This document shows, piece after piece, positions 8,134-17,044 of a stretch of DNA of 64,000 bases (positions within the stretch are counted from its first letter, which is position 1; each line of letters begins with the position of its first letter). The translations under genes and the position numbers were made by a program. The DNA lies in contig JAGCXM010000011.1 in NCBI GenBank assembly GCA_017961325.1, forward strand, positions 1-64,000. Reading direction: 5' to 3'. The notes under the pieces are model-generated. The model saw only the letters and a program-made list of their open reading frames with translations. It did no database searches and was not told the origin of the DNA. The stretch is from a bacterium (GTDB taxonomy: Bacteria; UBP6; UBA1177).

Positions 8134-8810
8134 CGTTTTCCTCCGCATGAATAGAGGTCGAAACCGGCATAGGATTTAAGCCAGCCGTTGTTTTTCCTGT
8201 CGATGATTTTGAAAACAAGAAGCTGCTCCGGCGGAATTTTTATCCCGTTTTTTTCGACGGCGTTCATCATTGCAGAAAAATAATAAATTCCGCTCAGACG
8301 GTCTATCATTTCGATTCTCGCCATATAAAGCTTGTGCTCCTGCTCGCCGAACTTGATCGTGTCGGCATTGTAAAGCAGTTTTTTCAGATCGAAACTGATT
8401 TTCCCGCCCACTTCGTAAGAGTTCAGATCGCCGTAAGTCGTGTTGTTGTCGTCGGGACCGACCGTGATGTAGTCTTTCCCGACGGCGATGTTGTTTCTCT
8501 GGTAAAGATAAAGCTTTTCGTCACTTTTATACTTTCCCCAGAAGCTGATCTCCGGCAGAAGCCCGGCGACGCGCGTGTTTTTACGCGCCGAAACGACCGC
8601 TTTTTCAAGATCCGCGATATTTTTCAATGCCTTTTCCAGCATTTCGTCAAGCGTTATGCAGCTGTAATCGTTTTCCAGAGATTCGCTTGTAAAATCCTCC
8701 CCCCTTAAAAAAGCAGCGAGCTGTTCCAGCGGCGTCGGTTCGGCACAAAGTCTGAATGGAGAAAAATCAATCGTCACCGACAACAAAAGGATCACCGTAA
8801 TCAATTTCAA
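8130..8810 (-). CDS. Exported protein, TolC-like helical features, unknown function
   Basis: The 226-residue protein has a signal peptide (KLITVILLLSVTI, cleavage after LCA) if translation starts at the TTG at 8810. GGAG lies 6 bp upstream of that TTG. The mature part has helical segments (LDEMLEKALKNIADLEKAVVS) followed by VAGLLPEISFWGKY and KISFDLKKLLY. These recall outer-membrane efflux (TolC-like) repeats, but the protein is far too short for a full TolC. An in-frame ATG at 8912 would remove the signal peptide. The start lies inside the repeat-coding end of the preceding gene (44-bp overlap). It is coupled to the lamin-tail gene. Confidence 0.6.
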   Translation of the reverse strand: MKLITVILLLSVTIDFSPFRLCAEPTPLEQLAAFLRGEDFTSESLENDYSCITLDEMLEKALKNIADLEKAVVSARKNTRVAGLLPEISFWGKYKSDEKLYLYQRNNIAVGKDYITVGPDDNNTTYGDLNSYEVGGKISFDLKKLLYNADTIKFGEQEHKLYMARIEMIDRLSGIYYFSAMMNAVEKNGIKIPPEQLLVFKIIDRKNNGWLKSYAGFDLYSCGGKR

Positions 8811-9090
8811 ACGGATCTCCGTAGTCGACTTCAAAAGGATCGCCGTAATCAACCTGAAAAGGATCTGTAAAATCGCTGAAAAATTCCTCATCGGCATCGT
8901 CCTCCGCATCAAGCATGTAATTTATCTGATTCCGTATCTCCCCTATTTCATTGGCGGAAATCACCGCATTGCTGAATTCCGGAATAAAGAAAGCCTTCTT
9001 TCCGGAACTGTTTCCCGATTTGTTGAAATCGAACGCAAGATTGCAGAACCAGCCGTAGTGAAAAGTCCCGAATTCACGCGTTACGTGCAT
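8767..9090 (-). CDS. Small acidic protein with C-terminal DPFxVDYG repeats
   Basis: The 107-residue product starts at 9090 after GAGGCGGAA. It has no recognised domain. The C-terminus contains four tandem DPF[Q/E/V] units, three of them DPFxxDYG (about 80-104). They are encoded by near-identical 24-bp repeats, and the preceding stretch is very acidic (LDAEDDADEEFFSDF). The end overlaps the start of the next gene by 44 bp in another frame. It may be the first gene of a three-gene operon with the exported protein and the lamin-tail lipoprotein. Upstream, 9091-9327 is AT-rich with no gene. The overlap with a signal-peptide region makes the coding status less certain. Confidence 0.5.
   Translation of the reverse strand: MHVTREFGTFHYGWFCNLAFDFNKSGNSSGKKAFFIPEFSNAVISANEIGEIRNQINYMLDAEDDADEEFFSDFTDPFQVDYGDPFEVDYGDPFEIDYGDPFVVGDD
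8768..8870. repeat. 24-bp tandem repeats encoding DPFxVDYG
   Basis: Four consecutive units related to GATCC(T/G)TTTGAAGTCGACTACG, read on the minus strand. In one frame they encode acidic DPFxVDYG units. In the next frame the same DNA encodes the hydrophobic signal peptide of the downstream gene and carries its GGAG ribosome site. Confidence 0.8.
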
Positions 9091-9327
9091 TTCCGCCTCT
9101 AACATAATGTTAAAAGAAACAACAAGTTTTATTATTTCAATTGCCGCAAACAATTCACAAATTTAAAAACATAAACAAAAAAATTACTTTAACACAATAT
9201 TGCAAAACAGTTAAAAGTCAAGACAATTATCTAATTGAAATTAAAAATTAATTAAAAACAAGCGATCCGTATTACTGCAAACAAAAGAAGAAAATATTTA
9301 AATCAGAAATTGAATTTTCGCAACAAA

Positions 9328-11337
9328 CTACTGATTGCCGCCGACATAGTCGATGCCGGGAACAACGATTATGACGTCTCTCGTATCAAGGAATGCGCCG
9401 TCGCCCAAAACGCTGATCGTTGCAGTGAAAACCTTTGATTCGTAAGACTCGTTTTTATAGAAATCGTTTTCAAAAGTGATGTCGAAAGTAACTTCCTGAC
9501 CGGGTTTGACGTTCTGGAAACTTTCAGGAGATATTGATTTGACGAACTTTGAAGTGTCCTCTACTCCGAAATCGTTGGCAACATGTTTCGCCTTTGCGGC
9601 AATGTCAATCTGAATGTTGTTGGTAAGTGAAACGACGGCATCAACTATCGCCTGCGAAAACCCGGTTCCGTCGGCGTTAACAGTGAAATTGAAACGCGTT
9701 CCTGCCCCGTCGTTCGAGCCCGTTCCGTCTGAAATATAGTTGAAATCACTCGTCGAACTTCCCGAATCAAGACCGATGAACTTCGCATTTATCGCGTTCA
9801 TCTTCTCAATCGCCATATCACGGGTCGTTCTTGAACCGCTTTCCCAACCGCACCAGTCGTCATCAGTGAAACTTTCATCACTCGCCATTATGAATATCGG
9901 CAGAGACTCAGGTCTGAAGCAGGCACCGCCGATATTTCCGGGATAAGCTGAACAGTCAGGAGGATTTATGGTGACACTCTCCTTTGATGCTCCGACACAG
10001 GTGTGGAAAAAATCCAGATCTCCCGGTATTTTCACATTTTCATACTTATATTCACCGCTTGCAGCCGCCCAAAGTGCTAAATTGTGGTATTCCTCGCTGC
10101 CTCCGCTCTCAGATATTCCGTCAACCGCGCTTTTTACAGCATCGGCATCCATCGTTATCGGCTGAGCTAAAGAATAGGTCTTGCTTTCCAGTGTTCCGAA
10201 ATTGACAAGACCGAAAGCAGAATCGGAAATCTGGCTGCGGACTCCGTCGATAATGGTCGACTTTATTCCTTCTTTCAAATTGGCGTGTTCTTCTCCCATC
10301 GAACCGGAAAGGTCAACCAGGATAAGGACATCGACTTTCTGAATTTTCGTACTGAAATTAAGAGTCTTCGCGACCGGCTCTCCGTTATAAGGCAGCATGA
10401 CATAAAAAGCGTCTTCGGAAATCATACTCGCCGGATCGTTAGGATCACTGCCAAGGATAAATTCGCTGTTGTCGTCGAATCCGTCGCCGTCGCTGTCGGG
10501 AAGTTTCGGATCCGAACCGATTATAATTTCCACTTCATCGGAAAGACCGTCGCCGTCGCTGTCAAAATCGAGAAAATCGGGAGTTCCGTCGCCGTCGGTA
10601 TCGAGCGGAGGAAATATTCCCTGATTTTCGTCGGCATCGGGCATTCCGTCATTGTCACTGTCGTCGTCGAGAAAATTGGGGATTCCGTCCTTGTCAGCAT
10701 CGCCAAGTCCTTCATAAAAATCTGAAATCCCGTCGTTGTCGCTGTCGGTGTCCAGATAATCAGGCTCCCCGTCGTTGTCGCTGTCGATACACGGAAGAGA
10801 ATAACATTCGTCAGTATCAAAAATCCCGTCGTTGTCACTGTCGTCGTCCCGGTAATTCGGCACGCCGTCACCGTCAAAATCCTCCGTTCCCTCGACAGAA
10901 TCCGGGATTCCGTCGCCGTCGCTGTCATCGTCCCGGTAATTCGGGATTCCGTCTTCATCATCATCAATCGCTACGCCGTTTGGAGCTTCCCTTTTGTCCG
11001 GAATACCGTCGCCGTCGCTGTCATCATCGAGATAATTCGGAGTTCCGTCACCATCGGCATCACTGGTTCCTTCGACTCCGTTCGGAATACCGTCCCCGTC
11101 GTCATCCTGCTTGGACCATTCGGGATCCTGCTCCAAATCTTCACCGTTTTTGCCGTCAATATCGGAAGAATCGTCCGTCTTAGTCCCGTCAGGCAGGCCG
11201 ACATCTTCTTCGGAATTGTCCGGAGAATTACCGCCATGACCGCCGTTTCCGCCATGTTCGTCATAAGGACTATCCTTGCCGCCGCAACCTAAAATCAGAA
11301 CGACCAGCGCAATGGCAAATAAAATTTTTAATTTCAT
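9328..11337 (-). CDS. Lipoprotein with thrombospondin-3-like Asp repeats and a vWA domain
   Basis: A 669-residue lipoprotein with signal sequence and lipobox LILGC (Cys about 18). Residues about 75-310 hold many calcium-binding type DxDxDGxxD repeats of thrombospondin type 3 kind ([17 protein letters not shown]). A von Willebrand A domain follows from about 335, with an intact MIDAS start DLSGSMG (about 342) and later Cys residues in [11 protein letters not shown]-terminal beta domain ends [10 protein letters not shown]. It is likely exposed on the outer membrane and binds Ca2+ and a protein ligand. The gene below encodes a paralogue; the gap of 21 bp suggests an operon. The start follows AGGGGG. 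Confidence 0.85.
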   Translation of the reverse strand: MKLKILFAIALVVLILGCGGKDSPYDEHGGNGGHGGNSPDNSEEDVGLPDGTKTDDSSDIDGKNGEDLEQDPEWSKQDDDGDGIPNGVEGTSDADGDGTPNYLDDDSDGDGIPDKREAPNGVAIDDDEDGIPNYRDDDSDGDGIPDSVEGTEDFDGDGVPNYRDDDSDNDGIFDTDECYSLPCIDSDNDGEPDYLDTDSDNDGISDFYEGLGDADKDGIPNFLDDDSDNDGMPDADENQGIFPPLDTDGDGTPDFLDFDSDGDGLSDEVEIIIGSDPKLPDSDGDGFDDNSEFILGSDPNDPASMISEDAFYVMLPYNGEPVAKTLNFSTKIQKVDVLILVDLSGSMGEEHANLKEGIKSTIIDGVRSQISDSAFGLVNFGTLESKTYSLAQPITMDADAVKSAVDGISESGGSEEYHNLALWAAASGEYKYENVKIPGDLDFFHTCVGASKESVTINPPDCSAYPGNIGGACFRPESLPIFIMASDESFTDDDWCGWESGSRTTRDMAIEKMNAINAKFIGLDSGSSTSDFNYISDGTGSNDGAGTRFNFTVNADGTGFSQAIVDAVVSLTNNIQIDIAAKAKHVANDFGVEDTSKFVKSISPESFQNVKPGQEVTFDITFENDFYKNESYESKVFTATISVLGDGAFLDTRDVIIVVPGIDYVGGNQ

Positions 11338-11358
11338 ATCAACCCCCTTAAATAAATA

Positions 11359-12948
11359 TCACCAATGATTTTCGCCGCAATCCCTGCCGGGAACAATAAT
11401 TTTGATGTCGCGGCTGTCGAGAACGAGTCCTTCACCCGTAGCTTCAAGCGTTATATGAAAAACGTGCGGCTCACAGGCGGTATTTTCGTAAAAATTATTT
11501 TCAAAAGTTACGGTATCGAGAATCAGCTGGGTTCCGGCTTTCACGGTCTGTACGGCTGTCGGATAAAAAGATTTTACAAACTGTGCCGTGCCGGTAACAC
11601 CGTATTCATTGTCAACATGCTTCATCTCCGCTTTGACTTTCAACAGAATGTTTTCAGTCAGAAAATTCACCTGTTCCGCGATTTTGGCGGAAAAAGTATC
11701 ATCACCCTCTTCCACGAAAATGTTGAAACCGCTGTCTGAATCAGCAGCATCCTGCGATGCCGTGTTTTTAGCTACAGTTTTAAAACCATTGACCGGATTG
11801 CTTGTTTTATAGGAAACGCCGATAAATTTCGCATTTATTTCATTCATTTTTGCGGCAGCCTTAACTGCTGTTTTTTCCGGAGTATACGTGTTTCCGCTGA
11901 CACTTTCCCGCCATTCGTCATAGGAATCGCCGTTGTTTTTCTTTCGGAGAAAATTGTTGAAATTTTGAGAACTTGCCATTACGAAAACCGGCATGGCATT
12001 CTCTCTGAAACACGCTCCGCCTATGTTTCCAATTTGACCGCTGCAGTCAACAGGATTGATACTTATCGTTTTATATTTGGCATTGCAGACAGCATTGTTT
12101 TCGCAGAGAATCAGATATTCCTTGTCTTCTTCGCCTGAAGCCGCCTCCCAGAGAGCGAGACCGTGGTAAGTCCTTGTTCCGGAGGTTACCTTGGCAATTC
12201 CGTCAACCGCGTTTCTAACCGAATTCGTATCCGTCGTAACCGGCTGAACCAGGTTGTAAGCGGTTCCAGCCTCGACAACTCCCAACGTAACAAGCCCGAA
12301 TGCGGTATCCGGAAGTTTTGCGCGGATTCCGTCCATAATCGCCGTTTTGACATTCGCTTTCAAATTATCGTGTGCCGCAGACATTGATGAATAAAGGTCA
12401 ACCATAAGCAGGACATCAATTCTGGTTATTTTTGTGTCAAGTTTTATTGTTTTGTCAACCGGTGCGCCGCCAAAAGGCAGAATGACAGTCAAATCTGCTT
12501 CGCCGCTGTCAGTATCGACATCTGTATCAGCATCACTTGTTGAATCAGCCGTATCCGTGTCGTTATCTGTCGGATTTGTATCGTCATCATCAGAATCGCT
12601 CACTGAATCGCCGGAATCGTTAGTTGAATCATCATCATTGTCCGGCTGCGAATCACTTGAATCATCGACAGAATCAGCGTCATCACTTGTCGTTTCATCG
12701 GTATCAGACGAACTGTTGTTTGAATCGCTGTCATCTATTTTGTCATTTTCATCTTTCTCGTCGGATTTTACGGCATCCGAGTCGTTTCCTTCTTCGGAAG
12801 TTGTCGGATCAGGCAGGGAATTATCAATATTTTCAGAATCTTGCGACAAATTTTCATCAATTTCGCTTTCCGAAAGCGGATCGCTTCCACTGCAAGATGC
12901 AGCGACCAAAAACAGCGCAAAAAACAGAAATAAAAATCTTGTTCTCAA
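11359..12948 (-). CDS. vWA-domain lipoprotein with Asp/Ser-rich linker
   Basis: A 529-residue lipoprotein, paralogous over its last about 370 residues to the neighbouring vWA lipoprotein. The TTG start at 12948 is 5-6 bp after GGAGG; lipobox VAASC. Residues about 20-155 are a low-complexity Asp/Ser/Glu/Thr stalk instead of thrombospondin-like repeats. The vWA domain begins IDVLLMVDLYSSMS (about 183). The MIDAS motif DxSxS is altered to DxYxS, so metal-dependent ligand binding may be weakened or lost. Shared features are [11 protein letters not shown], the MKHVDNEYGVTGTAQFVKS segment and a terminal IKIIVPGRD. It is divergent from ttcA with a 79-bp gap. Confidence 0.85.
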   Translation of the reverse strand: MRTRFLFLFFALFLVAASCSGSDPLSESEIDENLSQDSENIDNSLPDPTTSEEGNDSDAVKSDEKDENDKIDDSDSNNSSSDTDETTSDDADSVDDSSDSQPDNDDDSTNDSGDSVSDSDDDDTNPTDNDTDTADSTSDADTDVDTDSGEADLTVILPFGGAPVDKTIKLDTKITRIDVLLMVDLYSSMSAAHDNLKANVKTAIMDGIRAKLPDTAFGLVTLGVVEAGTAYNLVQPVTTDTNSVRNAVDGIAKVTSGTRTYHGLALWEAASGEEDKEYLILCENNAVCNAKYKTISINPVDCSGQIGNIGGACFRENAMPVFVMASSQNFNNFLRKKNNGDSYDEWRESVSGNTYTPEKTAVKAAAKMNEINAKFIGVSYKTSNPVNGFKTVAKNTASQDAADSDSGFNIFVEEGDDTFSAKIAEQVNFLTENILLKVKAEMKHVDNEYGVTGTAQFVKSFYPTAVQTVKAGTQLILDTVTFENNFYENTACEPHVFHITLEATGEGLVLDSRDIKIIVPGRDCGENHW

Positions 12949-13027
12949 AATAACCTCCAACAAAAAAGCAGTAAATTATAGTCGAAAAAAATTTTTTGGC
13001 TATAATTCTCTGTTTTTTGGAGGTTTT

Positions 13028-13789
13028 ATGAGAGAAAACATTAAGGAAAGCAAACGTTTTCTGAGCATGCACAAGCTGCTTGAAACGGCAATTCACGATT
13101 ATCAGATGATAAATCCTGGCGATCACGTTCTGGTCGGTCTTTCCGGCGGCAAGGACAGTTCGATGCTGCTCAAACTTCTGGCGCGGAAAAAAATAAGCAC
13201 TACGAACGATTTCAGGATTTCAGCCGTTTTCGTGAAAATGGGCTTTAGGAATGACGATGAAATTTCAGGATATCTCCGCGATTTCAGCGCAGAAAACGGC
13301 GTCACGTATTTCGAAATCACTAAATCCCTCGAAAAAGTCATGGCTTCCGAAAAAAAGCAGGCCTGCTACCTCTGTTCAAGGACAAGGCGGCTCGCACTTT
13401 TCGATTTAGCCGACGAAATCAGTGCAAACGTAATAGCTTTCGGGCATCACCGCGACGACTTCGTCCAGACTTTCATGATGAACCTGCTTTTCAACGGCAC
13501 GCTTGAAGCCATGAAGCCCAACAACCCGTTTTTTAAGGGAAAATACCGCATAATACGTCCTATGCTCTACATCAAAGAGAGTTCTATCAGAGCCGAAATC
13601 GAGAACTCCGGCATCAGAGTTTTCGATTCGGGCTGTCCTTTCGGAAAAGTTTCGGAACGCGCCTACATCCGTTCGCTTCTTGAAGAGGTCTACAAGCACG
13701 ATAAAACGGCAAAAAACAATGTTTTCAAGGCGTTATACAATCAAAAGTTAGATTTTCTGCTGAAAGAGCCGTCTAAAGACGTTCTTTGA
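13028..13789 (+). CDS. ttcA: TtcA-type tRNA 2-thiocytidine synthetase
   Basis: A 253-residue PP-loop ATPase of the TtcA family. TtcA adds sulfur to C32 of certain tRNAs using ATP and a [4Fe-4S] cluster. The PP-loop SGGKDSS is at about 39-45. The paired cysteines CYLCSRTRR (about 115-123) and a third Cys in SGCPFG (about 203) match the cluster ligands of TtcA. GHHRDD (about 141) is also conserved. The ATG at 13028 follows TTGGAGGTTTT, and TATAAT at 13001-13006 is a likely -10. The reading frame stays open far upstream only because it is antisense to the Asp/Ser-rich stalk of the neighbouring lipoprotein. Confidence 0.88.
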   Translation: MRENIKESKRFLSMHKLLETAIHDYQMINPGDHVLVGLSGGKDSSMLLKLLARKKISTTNDFRISAVFVKMGFRNDDEISGYLRDFSAENGVTYFEITKSLEKVMASEKKQACYLCSRTRRLALFDLADEISANVIAFGHHRDDFVQTFMMNLLFNGTLEAMKPNNPFFKGKYRIIRPMLYIKESSIRAEIENSGIRVFDSGCPFGKVSERAYIRSLLEEVYKHDKTAKNNVFKALYNQKLDFLLKEPSKDVL

Positions 13790-13800
13790 ATTTTTCCTGA

Positions 13801-16707
13801 TTATTTCACGTTGAGTGAATAGATGCCTTCCCAGCCGGCTGCGATGTAAATTTTTCCGTCGATAAGCTGCGGAACTGCGTTGTAGGGATAGTAATCGTAG
13901 TAATAATCGTAGTAATCACCATAAGAATACGATCTTACGCTTGAAATGTCGTCATCGCCTGATTTTTCCTTGCCGTCGGGAGCGATGTATGTCCAGCCGT
14001 CATGTGTTGAAAGCAGCAAGCCGCCGTCCTGAACACTCATGGCAAAGTTCGCATTTTCAAACGATTTTTTGTAGGTTTCCTTGCCGTCGGAAGCCGAAAC
14101 GATGCGGATTTCGGTAACACCGCTTGATCTGTATGAACATTCATTCCAGTTTTCGCCAGTGAAGGTTTTTACGAAGAAAACCTTGTCGTTTTTGGGGTAA
14201 ACACTGTTCGAAACAGACTCGTAGGAATTCTGGTTGTAACCGTATGAATCGGTCAAAGTCTCTTTTGCAACGACTTTTGCAGCCGATTTGTCTTCGGTGA
14301 GCTTGAGGATGTAGAAACCGTAAGTGTTCGAGTTCGACCAGCAGTAGTAGTCGTCATTGCATTCATCGTCATAATCGTAAATTGCAGGTGTTTTGGTGTA
14401 GAAATACTTTGCATTTTCACTGATTCCGACAAGTTCGCCGGGAATGTTCACCCTTTTGCCTTCTTTCGGATTCTTCGGATCGCCTGCGTCGAACGGAAGG
14501 GCGTAGCAGAGATACTGGTCACCGTTTTCATTCGCCTTTTTGAGTTTGCAGCCGCTTGTCCAGAATGTGTTTTTGACTGCAAAAATGTTCTTTTCGCGGA
14601 TCAGCGACTCGTAATCGAAATCGAAATCCGTTATTTTTATTCCTTTTTCAGGATTGTTCATATCAAGGAATCTCATTTTTGATTTATATCCGCTATAATC
14701 GTCATACCATTCCGTATCTTCCGCAACGGAAGCGAGAACGTTGTTTTCGGAAGCGCTCTGGATCCATGAAAGATAGGTGTCTTCGCCCAGGAAGAAGTCG
14801 CCTGCTTCTTCAAATTTGCCCTTATCGTTGAATTTGACGACTTTGACGGCGGGTTCGGCGTCATTTTTTTCACTGTTGATGATTATGCGGTAAATATATG
14901 CAAAGCTGCCGTTCTTCGTCAGGTTGACATCGGAATACGCATTTCTCTCCAGTACTTTTGTCGTCCAGACCGTCTCGCCTGTGGTTTTGTCATACTGGTT
15001 AAAATTGTAGAAATTATCCAATCCGCAGAGTGCTTTTCCGCATTTTGCTATACTGTTGACGTAGGATGCGATGGTGAATTCCGACAAAACTTTCGGGTTG
15101 TCGCGGTCAGTTGCGTCCGCAAGAACGACATGATTTTCACCGATGCTGAAAATGAGATCCTGAATTGCGACACCGCGTCTTACGTAGCTGTCGGAAGCGA
15201 TGAATCCGCGGGTCTTCAAGCCTTTGTCAAGGTCGAAATCGATGAGGTAAAGTTTGTAGATATTTTCCCATGAATCATAGTTGTAATCGGTTACCGGAAG
15301 CAGAATGAGACCGAGTTCGTCAAAGATCTTGAACGCTTTCCAGTCGTAGTTTGCCTCGCTGTAGCTGTATCCTGAACCTATTTCAACTGTGTTGATCTCT
15401 TTCGGATCTTCGGGATCGTTGACATCGTACATGCTGACTTTGGTTTTTGAATCGTCGCGTCCGACCGCAAGGACCGTTGTTCCTCTTACTTCGATGAAAT
15501 CGGACCATCCGGGAACTTCAAGCTCGCCCAGCTGCTTGAGGTTTGCCGGATCGGAAATGTCGATTACATGAAGCGGATCCTGCTGGAAATAAGTGACGGC
15601 GTACATTCTGTCGCCTTCGAATTTCGTGCCGTAAAGCTGCTGGTCGGTCATGAATATGAGTTTGTCGAGTCTCTTGATGTTTTTCGGGTCGCTGACATCA
15701 AAAGTCTCTATCATGCTGTCGCCGTTGCCCCAGCTTGTGGATGAGCTTACGGCATAGAAAACGTCACCTTTTTCGTGCATTTTCCAGCGGTCGCTCATGA
15801 AACCGTCAGTCCTGAACTCAGCTTTTTTTACGATCTTTCCTTCAGGGTCGCTGATATCGAACATCGTTACAGGATAGCCTTTGTCATAGTCTTCGGTCCA
15901 GTAGTAGGCATCGGCTTCGGCAACGTATATCGATTTCTGCGAGACATAGAGCGTATATCCGTATCCCGGAACCGAAACTTTGTCGACCATTTTTATATTT
16001 TTCGGATCTTTGACGTTGACCGACATGATCGAGATCTGATCTGCTCCCGATTCGCCGCCGTCGCCGTCACAGCCGTACCAGTAGTATCTGTATTCAGTCG
16101 AAGCGACATAGATGACGTCTCCGACCTGTCTCGAATCGGTGATCCAGCCTTCGATCTCGAATTCGCCGATGAGCTTGAGGTCTGCGGGATCTTCGGTGTT
16201 TACTACCATGAGTTTGGAATAAGTCTTGTTGGAATAATAGATGTCCGCATATTCATAGCTTGAGTTCGTGTAGCTTACGAGAACGTAAGCACGTCCTTCC
16301 TGAAGATACATCTCACCGACATATCCCTGAAATCTGAGGTTTCCGAGGATCTTGAGGTGCTCGGGATCCTTTATATCGACCGCGATGAGTCCTTTGTACT
16401 GGTTTGCGAGCCAGAGAACATTTCCGTCGAATTTGTAGATATCCGATTCGACGATCTCGCGCTCTGCGCTTCCCTCACCGTCTTCGCTTGGAGCTGCTTC
16501 GGCATCGCCTGCGTCAGCATTGGCTTCATCGGCATAATCGCCGCCTTTGCCCGAATCATTTTCATAAGAATTCCCGACTGTTACGAATTCTTCCGTACCG
16601 TCGCCCCCATACTCCTGTCTGCTTTTTTTCTGACTTGAATTGTCGCACGAAGCGAAAAAACAGACTGACAGGACCAAAACTGTCAACAATCTAAAAACCT
16701 TACTCAT
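13801..16707 (-). CDS. Secreted beta-propeller lipoprotein (PF09826-like)
   Basis: A 968-residue lipoprotein with signal peptide and lipobox FFASC (Cys about 20). A short acidic linker is followed by a long repetitive beta-propeller with recurring 'xVxDISDPxxxKxLGxLxxxG' units (DPEHLKILGNLRF, DPADLKLIGEFEI, DPANLKQLGELEV). These match the COG4880/PF09826 beta-propeller family of secreted proteins. A Tyr-rich stretch near 940 precedes the C-terminal QLIDGKIYIAAGWEGIYSL. Its role is presumably in the envelope; the ligand is unknown. The start at 16707 follows CGGAGGTCAAG. It is convergent with ttcA with an 11-bp gap. Confidence 0.85.
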   Translation of the reverse strand: MSKVFRLLTVLVLSVCFFASCDNSSQKKSRQEYGGDGTEEFVTVGNSYENDSGKGGDYADEANADAGDAEAAPSEDGEGSAEREIVESDIYKFDGNVLWLANQYKGLIAVDIKDPEHLKILGNLRFQGYVGEMYLQEGRAYVLVSYTNSSYEYADIYYSNKTYSKLMVVNTEDPADLKLIGEFEIEGWITDSRQVGDVIYVASTEYRYYWYGCDGDGGESGADQISIMSVNVKDPKNIKMVDKVSVPGYGYTLYVSQKSIYVAEADAYYWTEDYDKGYPVTMFDISDPEGKIVKKAEFRTDGFMSDRWKMHEKGDVFYAVSSSTSWGNGDSMIETFDVSDPKNIKRLDKLIFMTDQQLYGTKFEGDRMYAVTYFQQDPLHVIDISDPANLKQLGELEVPGWSDFIEVRGTTVLAVGRDDSKTKVSMYDVNDPEDPKEINTVEIGSGYSYSEANYDWKAFKIFDELGLILLPVTDYNYDSWENIYKLYLIDFDLDKGLKTRGFIASDSYVRRGVAIQDLIFSIGENHVVLADATDRDNPKVLSEFTIASYVNSIAKCGKALCGLDNFYNFNQYDKTTGETVWTTKVLERNAYSDVNLTKNGSFAYIYRIIINSEKNDAEPAVKVVKFNDKGKFEEAGDFFLGEDTYLSWIQSASENNVLASVAEDTEWYDDYSGYKSKMRFLDMNNPEKGIKITDFDFDYESLIREKNIFAVKNTFWTSGCKLKKANENGDQYLCYALPFDAGDPKNPKEGKRVNIPGELVGISENAKYFYTKTPAIYDYDDECNDDYYCWSNSNTYGFYILKLTEDKSAAKVVAKETLTDSYGYNQNSYESVSNSVYPKNDKVFFVKTFTGENWNECSYRSSGVTEIRIVSASDGKETYKKSFENANFAMSVQDGGLLLSTHDGWTYIAPDGKEKSGDDDISSVRSYSYGDYYDYYYDYYPYNAVPQLIDGKIYIAAGWEGIYSLNVK

Positions 16708-17044
16708 CTTGACCTCCGTCAAAAAACGATAAAAAAACAAACAATTCCTTCAATTTTCAACAAAAAAAGCAAAAACACAATAGTTTAGTAACATGTTAGG
16801 CCGATTTTTCTGATAATTTTTTTAAAAAAAGTGATTTTTTTGTTTTTTCCGTCCTCGGGCGGCTTTTTCACACATGACGGTTGCATTTTTGACGGGTTTG
16901 CATGACCGGCAACCTCCTCTGAATCAGCAGAAAAGAAAAAATCCCTTGCAAAAACCATAGAATACAACTATATTGAAGCCGTCGGATAATCGTTGATATG
17001 TTATCCACGGGCAAAAATGATGAAAACGGGAGGAGAACAACAAA
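16708..17044. other. Divergent intergenic region
   Basis: 337 bp between the beta-propeller and ATPase genes. The left part is AT-rich, with a GC-rich patch near 16850-16865. The right part holds the ATPase promoter (16946-16974) and TTATCCACG at 17000-17008, one base from a DnaA box. No gene is supported. Confidence 0.5.
16946..16974 (+). promoter_or_regulatory. Sigma70-like promoter of the ATPase-TPR operon
   Basis: TTGCAA (16946-16951) and TATATT (16969-16974) are separated by 17 bp and lie about 70 bp upstream of the ATPase start. The leader would include TTATCCACG near 17000. Confidence 0.5.

Noticed and set aside
10285-11183. Several open frames opposite the thrombospondin-like repeats
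   Set aside because: They arise from the periodic GAC/GAT-rich repeat DNA read in other frames and contain only repetitive Val/Arg or Thr/Ile sequence.
12434-13027. Long in-frame upstream extension of ttcA on the plus strand
   Set aside because: It is antisense to the Asp/Ser-rich stalk of the vWA lipoprotein and gives only Ser/Glu/Val low-complexity sequence. The GGAGG site and TtcA homology place the start at 13028.
17000-17008. TTATCCACG considered as a DnaA box
   Set aside because: A single near-match, far from dnaA and without neighbours; expected by chance.
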